Positions 1 through 12,900 of a stretch of 64,000 nt of DNA are shown piece after piece. The position numbers were made by a program, and so were the translations under genes. Source of the stretch: Leptodactylus fallax (lineage: Eukaryota > Chordata > Amphibia > Anura > Leptodactylidae); the NCBI GenBank assembly GCA_947044405.1, contig CAMRHE010000360.1, positions 1 to 64,000 of the forward strand. Direction: 5' to 3'. Below the pieces are notes generated by a model. That model was not told the origin of the DNA, did no database searches, and saw nothing but the letters and a program-made list of their open reading frames with translations. Each line of letters opens with the position of its first letter. Position 1 is the first letter of the stretch.

Positions 1-780
1 CCTCCTCCTCCATCATTATAATAAGATCAGCGTCGCCTCCTCTATCATTATAAGATCAGCGTCGCCTCCTCCTCTATCAGTATAATAAGATCAGCGTCAC
101 CTCCTCCATCATTATAATAAGATCAGCGTCACCTCCTCCTCTATCATTATAATAAGATCAGCGTCACCTCCTCCTCTATCATTATAATAAGATCAGCGTC
201 ACCTCCTCCTCTATCAGTATAATAAGATCAGCGTCACCTCCTCCTCTATCAGTATAATAAGATCAGCGCCTCCTCCTCTATCATTATAAGATCAGCGTCA
301 CCTTCTCCTCTATCATTATAAGATCAGCGTCACCTTCACCTCTATCATTATAAGATCAGCGTCACCTCCTCCATCATTATAATAAGATCAGCGTCGCCTC
401 CTCTATCATTATAATAAGATCAGCGTCACCTCCTCCTCTATCAGTATAAGATCAGCGTCGCCTCCTCCTCCATCATTATAAGATCAGCGTCACCTCCTCC
501 TCCATCATTATAATAAGATCAGCGTCGCCTCCTCTATCACTATAATAAGATCAGCGTCACCTCCTCTATCATTATAATAAGATCAGCGTCACCTCCTCTA
601 TCACTATAATAAGATCAGCGTCACCTCCTCTATCATTATAATAAGATCAGCGTCACCTCCTCTATCACTATAATAAGATCAGCGTCACCTCCTCTATCAC
701 TATAATAAGATCAGCGTCACCTCCTCAATCAGTATAATAAGATCAGCGTCACCTCCTCTATCAGTATAATAAGATCAGCG
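1..780. repeat. Block A, copy 1 (duplicated about 4.49 kb downstream)
   Basis: This stretch of ordinary units matches 4500-5270 in the order of its variant units. The strongest markers are a unit that has lost TCA from the core (GATCAGCGCC at 261), a following run of TAA-less units with CCTTCTCC, and a CTCAATCAG unit near 726. The matching markers downstream lie at 4749 and 5217, giving offsets of 4488 and 4491. Copies differ by a few substitutions and by gain or loss of whole units. The left end is cut by the window edge, so the block may start earlier. Confidence 0.8.
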
Positions 781-3460
781 TCGCCTCCTCCTCTATCATT
801 ATAAGATCAGCGTCACCTCCTCCTCCATCATTATAATAAGATCAGCGTCACCTCCTCCATCATTATAATAAGATCAGCGTCACCTCCTCTATCACTATAA
901 TAAGATCAGCGTCACCTCCTCCTCTATCATTATAATAAGATCAGCGTCGCCTCCTCCATCATTATAATAAGATCAGCGTCACCTCCTCCTCTATCACTAT
1001 AATAAGATCAGCGTCACCTCCTCCTCCATCATTATAATAAGATCAGCGTCGCCTCCTCCTCTATCATTATAATAAGATCAGCGTCGCCTCCTCCATCATT
1101 ATATGATCAGCGTCGCCTCCTCTATCATTATAATAAGATCAGCGTCACCTCCTCTATCATTATAATAAGATCAGCGTCGCCTCCTCCTCCATTATTATAA
1201 TAAGATCAGCGTCACCTCCATCTCTATCATTATAATAAGATCAGCGTCACCTCCTCTATCACTATAATAAGATCAGCGTCACCTCCTCTATCACTATAAT
1301 AAGATCAGCGTCGCCTCCTCCATCATTATAAGATCAGCGTCACCTCCTCCTCTATCACTATAATAAGATCAGCGTCGCCTCCTCCTCTATCATTATAATA
1401 AGATCAGCGTCGCCTCCTCCTCCATCATTATAATAAGATCAGCGTCGCCTCCTCCTCCATCATTATAATAAGATCAGCGTCACCTCCTCTATCATTATAA
1501 TAAGATCAGCGTCACCTCCTCCTCTATCATTATAAGATCAGCGTCACCTCCTCCTCTATCATTATAATAAGATCAGCGTCACCTCCTCCTCTATCATTAT
1601 AATAAGATCAGCGTCACCTCCTCTATCAGTATAATAACATCAGCGTCACCTCCTCTATCACTATAATAAGATCAGCGTCACCTCCTCCTCCATCATTATA
1701 AGATCAGCGTCGCCTCCTCCTCCATCACTATAATAAGATCAGCGTCGCCTCCTCTATCACTATAATAAGATCAGCGTCACCTCCTCCTCTATCATTATAA
1801 GATCAGCGTCGCCTCCTCCTCCATCATTATAATAAGATCAGCGTCGCCTCCTCCTCCATCATTATAATAAGATCAGCGTCACCTCCTCCATCATTATAAT
1901 AAGATCAGCGTCGCCTCCTCCTCTATCATTATAAGATCAGCGTCACCTCCTCCTCTATCATTATAATAAGATCAGCGTCACCTCCTCCTCTATCATTATA
2001 ATAAGATCAGCGTCGCCTCCTCCTCTATCACTATAATAAGATCAGCGTCACCTCCTCCTCTATCATTATAATAAGATCAGCGTCGCCTCCTCCTCTATCA
2101 CTATAATAAGATCAGCGTCACCTCCTCCTCTATCATTATAATAAGATCAGCGTCGCCTCCTCCTCTATCATTATAATAAGATCAGCGTCGCCTCCTCCTC
2201 TATAATTATAATAAGATCAGCGTCGCCTCCTCCTCTATCACTATAATAAGATCAGCGTCGCCTCCTCCATCATTATAATAAGATCAGCGTCACCTCCTCT
2301 ATCAGTATAATAAGATCAGCGTCACCTCCTCTATCATTATAATAAGATCAGCGTCACCTCCTCTATCACTATAATAAGATCAGCGTCACCTCCTCCTCCA
2401 TCATTATAAGATCAGCGTCGCCTCCTCCTCCATCACTATAATAAGATCAGCGTCGCCTCCTCTATCACTATAATAAGATCAGCGTCACCTCCTCCTCTAT
2501 CATTACAATAAGATCAGCGTCGCCTCCTCCTCCATCATTATAATAAGATCAGCGTCACCTCCTCCTCTATCAGTATAATAAGATCAGCGTCACCTTCTCC
2601 TCTATCATAATAATAAGATCAGCGTCACCTCCTCTATCACTATAATAAGATCAGCGTCACCTCCTCCTCTATCAGTATAATAAGATCAGCGTCACCTTCT
2701 CCTCTATCATAATAATAAGATCAGCGTCGCCTCCTCTATCAGTATAATAAGATCAGCGTCACCTCCTCCTCTATCACTATAATAAGATCAGCGTCACCTC
2801 CTCCTCTATCACTATAATAAGATCAGCGTCACCTCCTCCTCTATCAGTATAATAAGATCAGCGTCACCTCCTCCTCTATCAGTATAATAAGATCAGCGTC
2901 ACCTTCTCCTCTATCATAATAATAAGATCAGCGTCGCCTCCTCTATCAGTATAATAAGATCAGCGTCGCCTCCTCCTCTATCATTATAATAAGATCAGCG
3001 TCACCTCCTCTATCATTATAATAAGATCAGCGTCGCCTCCTCCTCCATCATTATAATAAGATCAGCGTCACCTCCTCTATCAGTATAATAAGATCAGCGT
3101 CGCCTCCTCCTCTATCATTATAAGATCAGCGTCACCTTCTCCTCTATCATTATAAGATCAGCGTCGCCTCCTCTATCACTATAATAAGATCAGCGTCACC
3201 TCCTCCATCATTATAATAAGATCAGCGTCGCCTCCTCTATCATTATAATAAGATCAGCGTCGCCTCCTCCTCTATCACTATAATAAGATCAGCGTCGCCT
3301 CCTCCTCTATCACTATAATAAGATCAGCGTCACCTCCTCCTCTATCATTATAATAAGATCAGCGTCACCTCCTCCATCATTATAATAAGATCAGCGTCAC
3401 CTCCTCCTCTATCAGTATAATAAGATCAGCGTCGCCACCTCTATCATTATAATAAGATCA
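781..3460. repeat. Satellite segment with short local repeats
   Basis: Ordinary units with no gene. Local structure includes a 70-bp dimer (one unit with G and ATCAC, one with A and ATCAT) repeated near 2020-2160. A run of three diagnostic units near 1681 recurs near 2389, about 708 bp later. Three units carry CTATCATAATAATAAG, at about 2603, 2705 and 2913; each follows a CACCTTCTCC tract, so this pair of variants was copied together. A CCATTATTATAATAAG unit at 1189 belongs to a family seen again at 12449, 17872, 21930 and 61774. A CATTACAATAAG variant lies near 2510 and recurs near 5061. Confidence 0.85.
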
Positions 3461-3620
3461 GCGTCACCTCCTCCTCTATTATAATAAGATCAGCGTCGCC
3501 TCCTCCTCTATTATAATAAGATCAGCGTCGCCTCCTCCTCTATCATTATAAGATCAGCGTCGCCTCCTCTATCATTATAATAAGATCAGCGTCACCTCCT
3601 CAATCATTATAATAGGATCA
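3461..3620. repeat. 160-bp direct duplication, copy 1
   Basis: Five units (5 x 32 bp) that are repeated without a visible difference in the next 160 bp. It includes two units in which ATC is deleted (CTCTATTATAATAAG), one TAA-less unit, and a unit ending AATAGGATCA, where the usual AAGATCA is changed. The AATAGGATCA marker sits at 3611 here and at 3771 in the second copy. An identical pair carrying rare variants implies a recent local duplication. Confidence 0.93.
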
Positions 3621-3780
3621 GCGTCACCTCCTCCTCTATTATAATAAGATCAGCGTCGCCTCCTCCTCTATTATAATAAGATCAGCGTCGCCTCCTCCTC
3701 TATCATTATAAGATCAGCGTCGCCTCCTCTATCATTATAATAAGATCAGCGTCACCTCCTCAATCATTATAATAGGATCA
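3621..3780. repeat. 160-bp direct duplication, copy 2
   Basis: Exact neighbour copy of 3461-3620, abutting it with no spacer. Both breakpoints fall inside the GATCAGCG core, which is expected when unequal exchange or slippage aligns two tandem units in register. Confidence 0.93.
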
Positions 3781-4499
3781 GCGTCACCTCCTCAATCATT
3801 ATAATAAGATCAGCGTCGCCTCCTCCTCTATTATAATAAGATCAGCGTCGCCTCCTCCTCTATCACTATAATAAGATCAGCGTCGCCTCCTCCTCCATCA
3901 GTATAATAAGATCAGCGTCGCCTCCTCCTCTATCACTATAATAAGATCAGCGTCACCTCCTCCTCTATCACTATAATAAGATCAGCGTCACCTCCTCTAT
4001 CACTATAATAAGATCAGCGTCACCTCCTCCTCTATCATTATAATAAGATCAGCGTCACCTCCTCTATCACTATAATAAGATCAGCGTCACCTCCTTCTCT
4101 ATCACTATAATAAGATCAGCGTCACCTCCTTCTCTATCACTATAATAAGATCAGCGTCACCTCCTCCTCTATCATTATAATAAGATCAGCGTCGCCTCCT
4201 CCATCATTATAATAAGATCAGCGTCGCCTCCTCTATCATTATAAGATCAGCGTCGCCTCCTCCTCCATCATTATAATAAGATCAGCGTCGCCTCCTCTAT
4301 CATTATAAGATCAGCGTCGCCTCCTCCTCCATCATTATAATAAGATCAGCGTCACCTCCTCCTCCATCATTATAATAAGATCAGCGTCGCCTCCTCTATC
4401 ACTATAATAAGATCAGCGTCACCTCCTCCTCTATCACTATAATAAGATCAGCGTCACCTCCTCCTCTATCACTATAAGATCAGCGTCGCCTCCTCTATC
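3781..4499. repeat. Satellite segment between the 160-bp pair and block A copy 2
   Basis: Ordinary units with no gene. It includes one more ATC-deleted unit just after the 160-bp pair, two CCTTCTCTATCAC units near 4090-4140, and an approximate short duplication near 4200-4320 in which a TAA-less G unit alternates with a CTCCATCA unit. Confidence 0.85.
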
Positions 4500-5270
4500 A
4501 TTATAATAAGATCAGCGTCGCCTCCTCTATCATTATAAGATCAGCGTCGCCTCCTCCTCTATCATTATAATAAGATCAGCGTCACCTCCTCCTCTATCAG
4601 TATAATAAGATCAGCGTCACCTCCTCCTCCATCATTATAATAAGATCAGCGTCACCTCCTCCTCTATCATTATAATAAGATCAGCGTCACCTCCTCCTCT
4701 ATCATTATAATAAGATCAGCGTCACCTCCTCCTCTATCAGTATAATAAGATCAGCGCCTCCTCCTCTATCATTATAAGATCAGCGTCACCTTCTCCTCTA
4801 TCATTATAAGATCAGCGTCACCTCCACCTCTATCATTATAAGATCAGCGTCACCTCCTCCATCATTATAATAAGATCAGCGTCGCCTCCTCTATCATTAT
4901 AATAAGATCAGCGTCACCTCCTCCTCTATCAGTATAAGATCAGCGTCGCCTCCTCCTCCATCATTATAAGATCAGCGTCACCTTCTCCTCTATCATTATA
5001 ATAAGATCAGCGTCACCTCCTCCTCTATCACTATAATAAGATCAGCGTCACCTCCTCTATCATTACAATAAGATCAGCGTCACCTCCTCTATCACTATAA
5101 TAAGATCAGCGTCACCTCCTCTATCATTATAATAAGATCAGCGTCACCTCCTCTATCACTATAATAAGATCAGCGTCACCTCCTCTATCACTATAATAAG
5201 ATCAGCGTCACCTCCTCAATCAGTATAATAAGATCAGCGTCACCTCCTCTATCAGTATAATAAGATCAGC
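4500..5270. repeat. Block A, copy 2
   Basis: Counterpart of 1-780. It keeps the core unit that lost TCA (at 4749) and the CTCAATCAG unit (near 5217). It differs from copy 1 by single bases, for example CACCTCCACC here against CACCTTCACC upstream at 331, and by at least one whole-unit loss before the TCA-loss unit. After about 5270 the two copies no longer share unit order. Confidence 0.8.
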
Positions 5271-8200
5271 GTCACCTCCTCCTCAATCATTATAATAAGA
5301 TCAGCGTCGCCTCCTCTATCAGTATAAGATCAGCGTCGCCTCCTCTATCATTATAATAAGATCAGCGTCACCTCCTCCTCTATCATTATAATAAGATCAG
5401 CGTCACCTCCTCCTCTATCATTATAATAAGATCAGCGTCGCCTCCTCTATCATTATAAGATCAGCGTCGCCTCCTCCTCTATCACTATAATAAGATCAGC
5501 GTCACCTCCTCCTCTATCACTATAATAAGATCAGCGTCACCTCCTCTATCACTATAATAAGATCAGCGTCGCCTCCTCCTCTATCACTATAATAAGATCA
5601 GCGTCACCTCCTCCTCTATCAGTATAATAAGATCAGCGTCGCCTCCACCTCCATCATTATAATAAGATCAGCGTCGCCTCCTCCATCATTATAATAAGAT
5701 CAGAGTCGCCTCCTCTATCAGTATAATAAGATCAGCGTCACCTCCTCCATCATTATAAGATCAGCGTCGCCTCCTCTATCACTATAATAAGATCAGTGTC
5801 ACCTCCTCTTCTATCAGTATAATAAGATCAGCGTCGCCGCCTCCTCTATCATTATAAGATCAGCGTCACCTCCTCCTCTATCACTATAATAAGATCAGCG
5901 TCGCCTCCTCTATCACTATAATAAGATCAGCGTCACCTCCTCCTCTATCATTATAATAAGATCAGCGTCACCTCCTCCTCTATCATTATAATAAGATCAG
6001 CGTCTCCTCCTCTATCACTATAATAAGATCAGCGTCGCCTCCTCCATCATTATAATAAGATCAGCGTCGCCTCCTCCTCTATCATTATAATAAGATCAGC
6101 GTCGCCTCCTCCTCCTCTATCACTATAATAAGATCAGCGTCACCTCCTCCTCTATCATTATAAGATCAGCGTCGCCTCCTCTATCATTATAATAAGATCA
6201 GCGTCACCTCCTCCTCTATCATTATAAGATCAGCGTCGCCTCCTCCTCTATCACTATAATAAGATCAGCGTCACCTCCTCCATCATTATAATAAGATCAG
6301 CGTCACCTCCTCTATCATTATAATAAGATCAGCGTCGCCTCCTCTATCACTATAATAAGATCAGCGTCGCCTCCTCCTCTATCACTATAATAAGATCAGC
6401 GTCACCTCCTCTATCATTATAATAAGATCAGCGTCACCTCCTCCTCTATCAGTATAATAAGATCAGCGTCACCTCCTCCTCCATCATTATAATAAGATCA
6501 GCGTCACCTCCTCCTCTATCAGTATAATAAGATCAGCGTCACCTCCTCTATCACTATAAGATCAGCGTCACCTCCTCTATCACTATAATAAGATCAGCGT
6601 CACCTCCTCTATCACTATAAGATCAGCGTCACCTCCTCTATCATTATAATAAGATCAGCGTCACCTCCTCTATCACTATAATAAGATCAGCGTCACCTCC
6701 TCCTCTATCACTATAATAAGATCAGCGTCGCCTCCTCTATCATTATAATAAGATCAGCGTCACCTCCTCCTCTATTATAATAAGATCAGCGTCTCCTCCT
6801 CTATTATAATAAGATCAGCGTCGCCTCCTCCTCTATCATTATAAGATCAGCGTCGCCTCCTTTATCATTATAATAAGATCAGCGTCGCCTCCTTTATCAC
6901 TATAATAAGATCAGCGTCACCTCCTCCTCTATCATTATAATAAGATCAGCGTCACCTCCTCTATCACTATAATAAGATCAGCGTCGCCTCCTCCTCTATC
7001 AGTATAATAAGATCAGCGTCACCTCCTCCTCTATCATTATAATAAGATAAGCGTCGCCTCCTCCTCTATCATTATAATAAGATCAGCGTCACCTCCTCTA
7101 TCACTATAATAAGATCAGCGTCACCTTCTCCTCCATCATTATAATAAGATCAGCGTCACCTCCTCCTCTATCACTATAATAAGATCAGCGTCACCTCCTC
7201 CTCTATCATTATAATAAGATCAGCGTCACCTCCTCTATCACTATAATAAGATCAGCGTCGCCTCCTCCATCATTATAATAAGATCAGCGTCGCCTCCTCC
7301 TCTATCACTATAATAAGATCAGCGTCACCTCCTCCTCTATCATTATAAGATCAGCGTCACCTCCTCCTCCATCATTATAATAAGATCAGCGTCACCTCCT
7401 CTATCAGTATAATAAGATCAGCGTCACCTCCTCCTCTATCACTATAATAAGATCAGCGTCACCTCCATCTCTATCAGTATAATAAGATCAGCGTCACCTC
7501 CTCCTCTATCATTATAATAAGATCAGCGTCGCCTCCTCCTCTATCAGTATAATAAGATCAGCGTCACCTCCTCCTCTATCACTATAATAAGATCAGCGTC
7601 ACCTCCTCCTCTATCACTATAATAAGATCAGCGTCACCTCCTTCTCTATCATTATAATAAGATCAGCGTCACCTCCTCTATCATTATAAGATCAGCGTCA
7701 CCTCCTCTATCACTATAATAAGATCAGCGTCACCTTCTCCTCCATCATTATAATAAGATCAGCGTCGCCTCCTCTATCAATATAAGATCGGCGTCACCTT
7801 CTCCTCTATCATTATAATAAGATCAGCGTCACCTCCTCCTCCATCATTATAATAAGATCAGCGTCACCTCCTCCTCTATCATTATAATAAGATCAGCGTC
7901 ACCTCCTCCTCTATCATTATAATAAGATCAGCGTCACCTCCTCTATCACTATAATAAGATCAGCGTCGCCTCCTCCATCATTATAATAAGATCAGCGTCA
8001 CCTCCTCTATCATTATAATAAGATCAGCGTCACCTCCTCCTCTATCATTATAATAAGATCAGCGTCACCTCCTCCTCTATCAATATAAGATCAGCGTCAC
8101 CTCCTCCTCTATCATTATAATAAGATCAGCGTCGCTTCCTCTATCATTATAATAAGATCAGCGTCGCCTCCTCCTCTATTATAATAAGATCAGCGTCGCC

Positions 8201-9999
8201 TCCTCCTCTATCACTATAATAAGATCAGCGTCGCCTCCTTCTCTATCACTATAATAAGATCAGCGTCACCTCCTCCTCTATCAGTATAATAAGATCAGCG
8301 TCACCTCCTCCTCTATCACTATAATAAGATCAGCGTCACCTCCTCCTCTATCATTATAAGATCAGCGTCGCCTCCTCCTCTATCATTATAAGATCAGCGT
8401 CACCTCCTCCTCCATCATTATAATAAGATCAGCGTCACCTCCTCTATCACTATAATAAGATCAGCGTCACCTCCTCTATCATTATAATAAGATCAGCGTC
8501 ACCTCCTCCATCATTATAATAAGATCAGCGTCGCCTCCTCTATCATTATAAGATCAGCGTCACCTTCTCCTCTATTATTATAAGATCAGCGTCGCCTCCT
8601 CCTCTATCATTATAATAAGATCAGCGTCGCCTCCTCTATCACTATAATAAGATCAGCGTCACCTCCTCCTCTATCACTATAATAAGATCAGCGTCGCCTC
8701 CTCTATCATTATAATAAGATCAGCGTCACCTCCTCCTCTATCACTATAATAAGATCAGCGTCACCTCCTCCTCTATCATTATAATAAGATCAGCGTCGCC
8801 TCCTCTATCATTATAATAAGATCAGCGTCACCTCCTCCTCTATCATTATAATAAGATCAGCGTCGCCTCCTCCTCTATCATTATAATAAGATCAGCGTCA
8901 CCTCCTCCATCATTATAATAAGATCAGCGTCGCCTCCTCCTCTATCACTATAATAAGATCAGCGTCACCTCCTCCATCATTATAATAAGATCAGCGTCAC
9001 CTCCTCCTCTATCACTATAATAAGATCAGCGTCACCTCCTCCTCTATCACTATAATAAGATCAGCGTCACCTCCTCTATCACTATAATAAGATCAGCGTC
9101 GCCTCCTCCTCTATCACTATAATAAGATCAGCGTCACCTCCTCTATCACTATAATAAGATCAGCGTCGCCTCCTCCTCTATCAGTATAATAAGATCAGCG
9201 TCACCTCGTCCTCTATCATTATAATAAGATCAGCGTCACCTCCTCCTCTATCACTATAATAAGATCAGCGTCGCCTCCTCCTCTATCATTATAAGATCAG
9301 CGTCGCCTCCTCCATCATTATAATAAGATCAGCGTCACCTCCTCTATCACTATAATAAGATCAGCGTCTCCTCCTCCTCTATCACTATAATAAGATCAGC
9401 GTCACCTCCTCTATCACTATAATAAGATCAGCGTCACCTCCTCCATCACTATAATAAGATCAGCGTCGCCTCCTCTATCATTATAATAAGATCAGCGTCA
9501 CCTCCTCCTCTATCACTATAATAAGATCAGCGTCACCTCCTCCTCTATCACTATAATAAGATCAGCGTCACCTCCTCTATCACTATAATAAGATCAGCGT
9601 CACCTCCTCTATCATTATAATAAGATCAGCGTCACCTCCTCTATCATTATAATAAGATCAGCGTCACCTCTTCCTCTATCACTATAATAAGATCAGCGTC
9701 ACCTCCTCTATCACTATAATAAGATCAGCGTCACCTCCTCTATCATTATAATAAGATCAGCGTTACCTCCTCCTCTATCAGTATAAGATCAGCGTCGCCT
9801 CCTCTATCAGTATAATAAGATCAGCGTCGCCTCCTCTATCAGTATAATAAGATCAGCGTCACCTCCTCCTCTATCAGTATAAGATCAGCGTCGCCTCCTC
9901 TATCACTATAATAAGATCAGCGTCACCTCCTCCTCTATCAGTATAATAAGATCAGCGTCACCTCCTCCTCCATCATTATAATAAGATCAGCGTCACCTC
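5271..9999. repeat. Satellite segment, mostly without large internal copies
   Basis: Ordinary units with no gene. A marker-rich stretch at about 6720-6925 (two ATC-deleted units, one with GTCTCC, then two CCTTTATCA units) recurs at about 13030-13234, with an offset of 6309 at the GTCTCC marker. A GTCGCTTCC unit followed by an ATC-deleted unit near 8131 recurs near 14145. One core change to CAGAGTC occurs near 5701 and one to CAGTGTC near 5791; these are rare losses of the core CpG. A four-triplet pyrimidine tract (38-bp unit) occurs near 6110. A CCTCGTCC unit at 9204 starts a family also seen at 11071, 15046, 19492 and 59429. Confidence 0.85.
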
Positions 10000-12900
10000 C
10001 TCCTCTATCACTATAATAAGAACAGCGTCGCCTCCTCCTCTATCATTATAATAAGATCAGCGTCACCTCCTCCTCTATCACTATAATAAGATCAGCGTCA
10101 CCTCCTCCTCTATCAATATAATAAGATCAGCGTCACCTCCTTTATCAGCATAATAAGATCAGCGTCACCTCCTTCTCCATCATTATAATAAGATCAGCGT
10201 CGCCTCCTCTATCATTATAATTAGATAAGCGTCGCCTCCTCTATCATTATAATAAGATCAGCGTCACCTCCTCTATCATTATAATAAGATCAGCGTCGCC
10301 TCCTCCTCTATCATTATAAGATCAGCGTCACCTCCTCCTCCATCATTATAATAAGATCAGCGTCACCTCCTCCTCCATCATTATAATAAGATCAGCGTCA
10401 CCTCCTCCTCTATCAATATAATAAGATCAGCGTCACCTCCTCCTCTATCAGTATAATAAGATCAGCGTCGCCTCCTCCTCCATCATTATAATAAGATCAG
10501 CGTCGCCTCCTCTATCATTATAAGATCAGCGTCACCTCCTCCTCTATCATTATAAGATCAGCGTCGCCTCCTCCTCTATCACTATAATAAGATCAGCGTC
10601 GCCTCCTCCTTTATCACTATAATAAGATCAGCGTCACCTCCTCCTCTATCACTATAATAAGATCAGCGTCACCTCCTCCTCTATCATTATAATAAGATCA
10701 GCGTCACCTCCTCTATCACTATAATAAGATCAGCGTCACCTCCTCCATCATTATAATAAGATCAGCGTCGCCTCCTCTATCATTATAAGATCAGCGTCAC
10801 CTCCTCCTCTATCATTATAAGATCAGCGTCGCCTCCTCCTTTATCAGTATAATAAGATCAGCGTCACCTCCTCCTCTATCACTATAATAAGATCAGCGTC
10901 ACCTCCTCTATAACTATAATAAGATCAGCGTCGCCTCCTCCTCTATCAGTATAATAAGATCAGCGTCGCCTCCTCCTCTATCACTATAATAAGATCAGCG
11001 TCACCTCCTCTATCACTATAATAAGATCAGCGTCGCCTCCTCCTCTATCAGTATAATAAGATCAGCGTCACCTCGTCCTCTATCATTATAATAAGATCAG
11101 CGTCGCCTCCTCCATCATTATAATAAGATCAGCGTCACCTCCTCCTCTATCACTATAATAAGATCAGCGTCACCTCCTCCTCTATCACTATAATAAGATC
11201 AGCGTCACCTCCTCTATCACTATAATAAGATCAGCGTCACCTCCTCCATCACTATAATAAGATCAGCGTCGCCTCCTCTATCATTATAATAAGATCAGCG
11301 TCACCTCCTCTATCATTATAATAAGATCAGCGTCACCTCCTCCTCTATCAGTATAAGATCAGCGTCGCCTCCTCTATCACTATAATAAGATCAGCGTCAC
11401 CTCCTCCTCTATCAGTATAATAAGATCAGCGTCACCTCCTCTATCATTATAATAAGATCAGCGTCACCTCCTCCTCTATCAGTATAATTAGATCAGCGTC
11501 ACTTCCTCCTCTATCACTATAATAAGATCAGCGTCACCTCCTCTTCTATCAGTATAATTAGATCAGCGTCACTTCCTCCTCTATCACTATAATAAGATCA
11601 GCGTCGCCTCCTCCTCCATCATTATAATAAGATCAGCGTCACCTTCTCCTCTATCACTATAATAAGATCAGCGTCACATCCTCCTCTATCACTATAATAA
11701 GATCAGCGTCACCTCCTCCTCTATCACTATAATAAGATCAGCGTCACCTCCTCCTCTATCACTATAAGATCAGCGTCACCTCCTCCTCTATCATTATAAT
11801 AAGATCAGCGTCACCTCCTCTATCATTATAATTAGATAAGCGTCGCCTCCTCTATCATTATAATAAGATCAGCGTCACCTCCTCTATCATTATAATAAGA
11901 TCAGCGTCGCCTCCTCCTCTATCAGTATAATAAGATCAGCGTCGCCTCCTCCTCTATCATTATAAGATCAGCGTCACCTCCTCCTCCATCATTATAATAA
12001 GATCAGCGTCACCTCCTCCATCATTATAATAAGATCAGCGTCACCTCCTCCTCTATCATTATAATAAGATCAGCGTCGCCTCCTCTATCATTATAATAAG
12101 ATCAGCGTCGCCTCCTCCATCATTATAATAAGATCAGCGTCACCTCCTCTATCACTATAATAAGATCAGCGTCACCTCCTCTATCATTATAATAAGATCA
12201 GCGTCACCTCCTCTATCACTATAATAAGATCAGCGTCACCTCCTCTATCATTATAATAAGATCAGCGTCACCTCCTCCTCTATCACTATAATAAGATCAG
12301 CGTCACCTCCTCTATCACTATAATAAGATCAGCGTCACCTCCTCCTCCATCATTATAATAAGATCAGCGTCGCCTCCTCCTCTATCATTATAATAAGATC
12401 AGCGTCACCTCCTCTATCATTATAATAAGATCAGCGTCGCCTCCTCCTCCATTATTATAATAAGATCAGCGTCACCTCCTCCTCTATCACTATAATAAGA
12501 TCAGCGTCGCCTCCTCTATCACTATAATAAGATCAGCGTCACCTCCTCTATCATTATAATAAGATCAGCGTCGCCTCTTCCTCTATCATTATAATAAGAT
12601 CAGCGTCACCTCCTCCTCTATCAGTATAATAAGATCAGCGTCACCTCCTCCTCTATCACTATAAGATCAGCGTCACCTCCTCTATCATTATAATAAGATC
12701 AGCGTCACCTCCTCTATCACTATAATAAGATCAGCGTCACCTCCTCTATCAGTATAATAAGATCAGCGTCGCCTCCTCCATCATTATAAGATCAGCGTCA
12801 CCTCCTCCTCTATCACTATAATAAGATCAGCGTCGCCTCCTCCTCTATCATTATAATAAGATCAGCGTCGCCTCCTCCTCTATCATTATAATAAGATCAG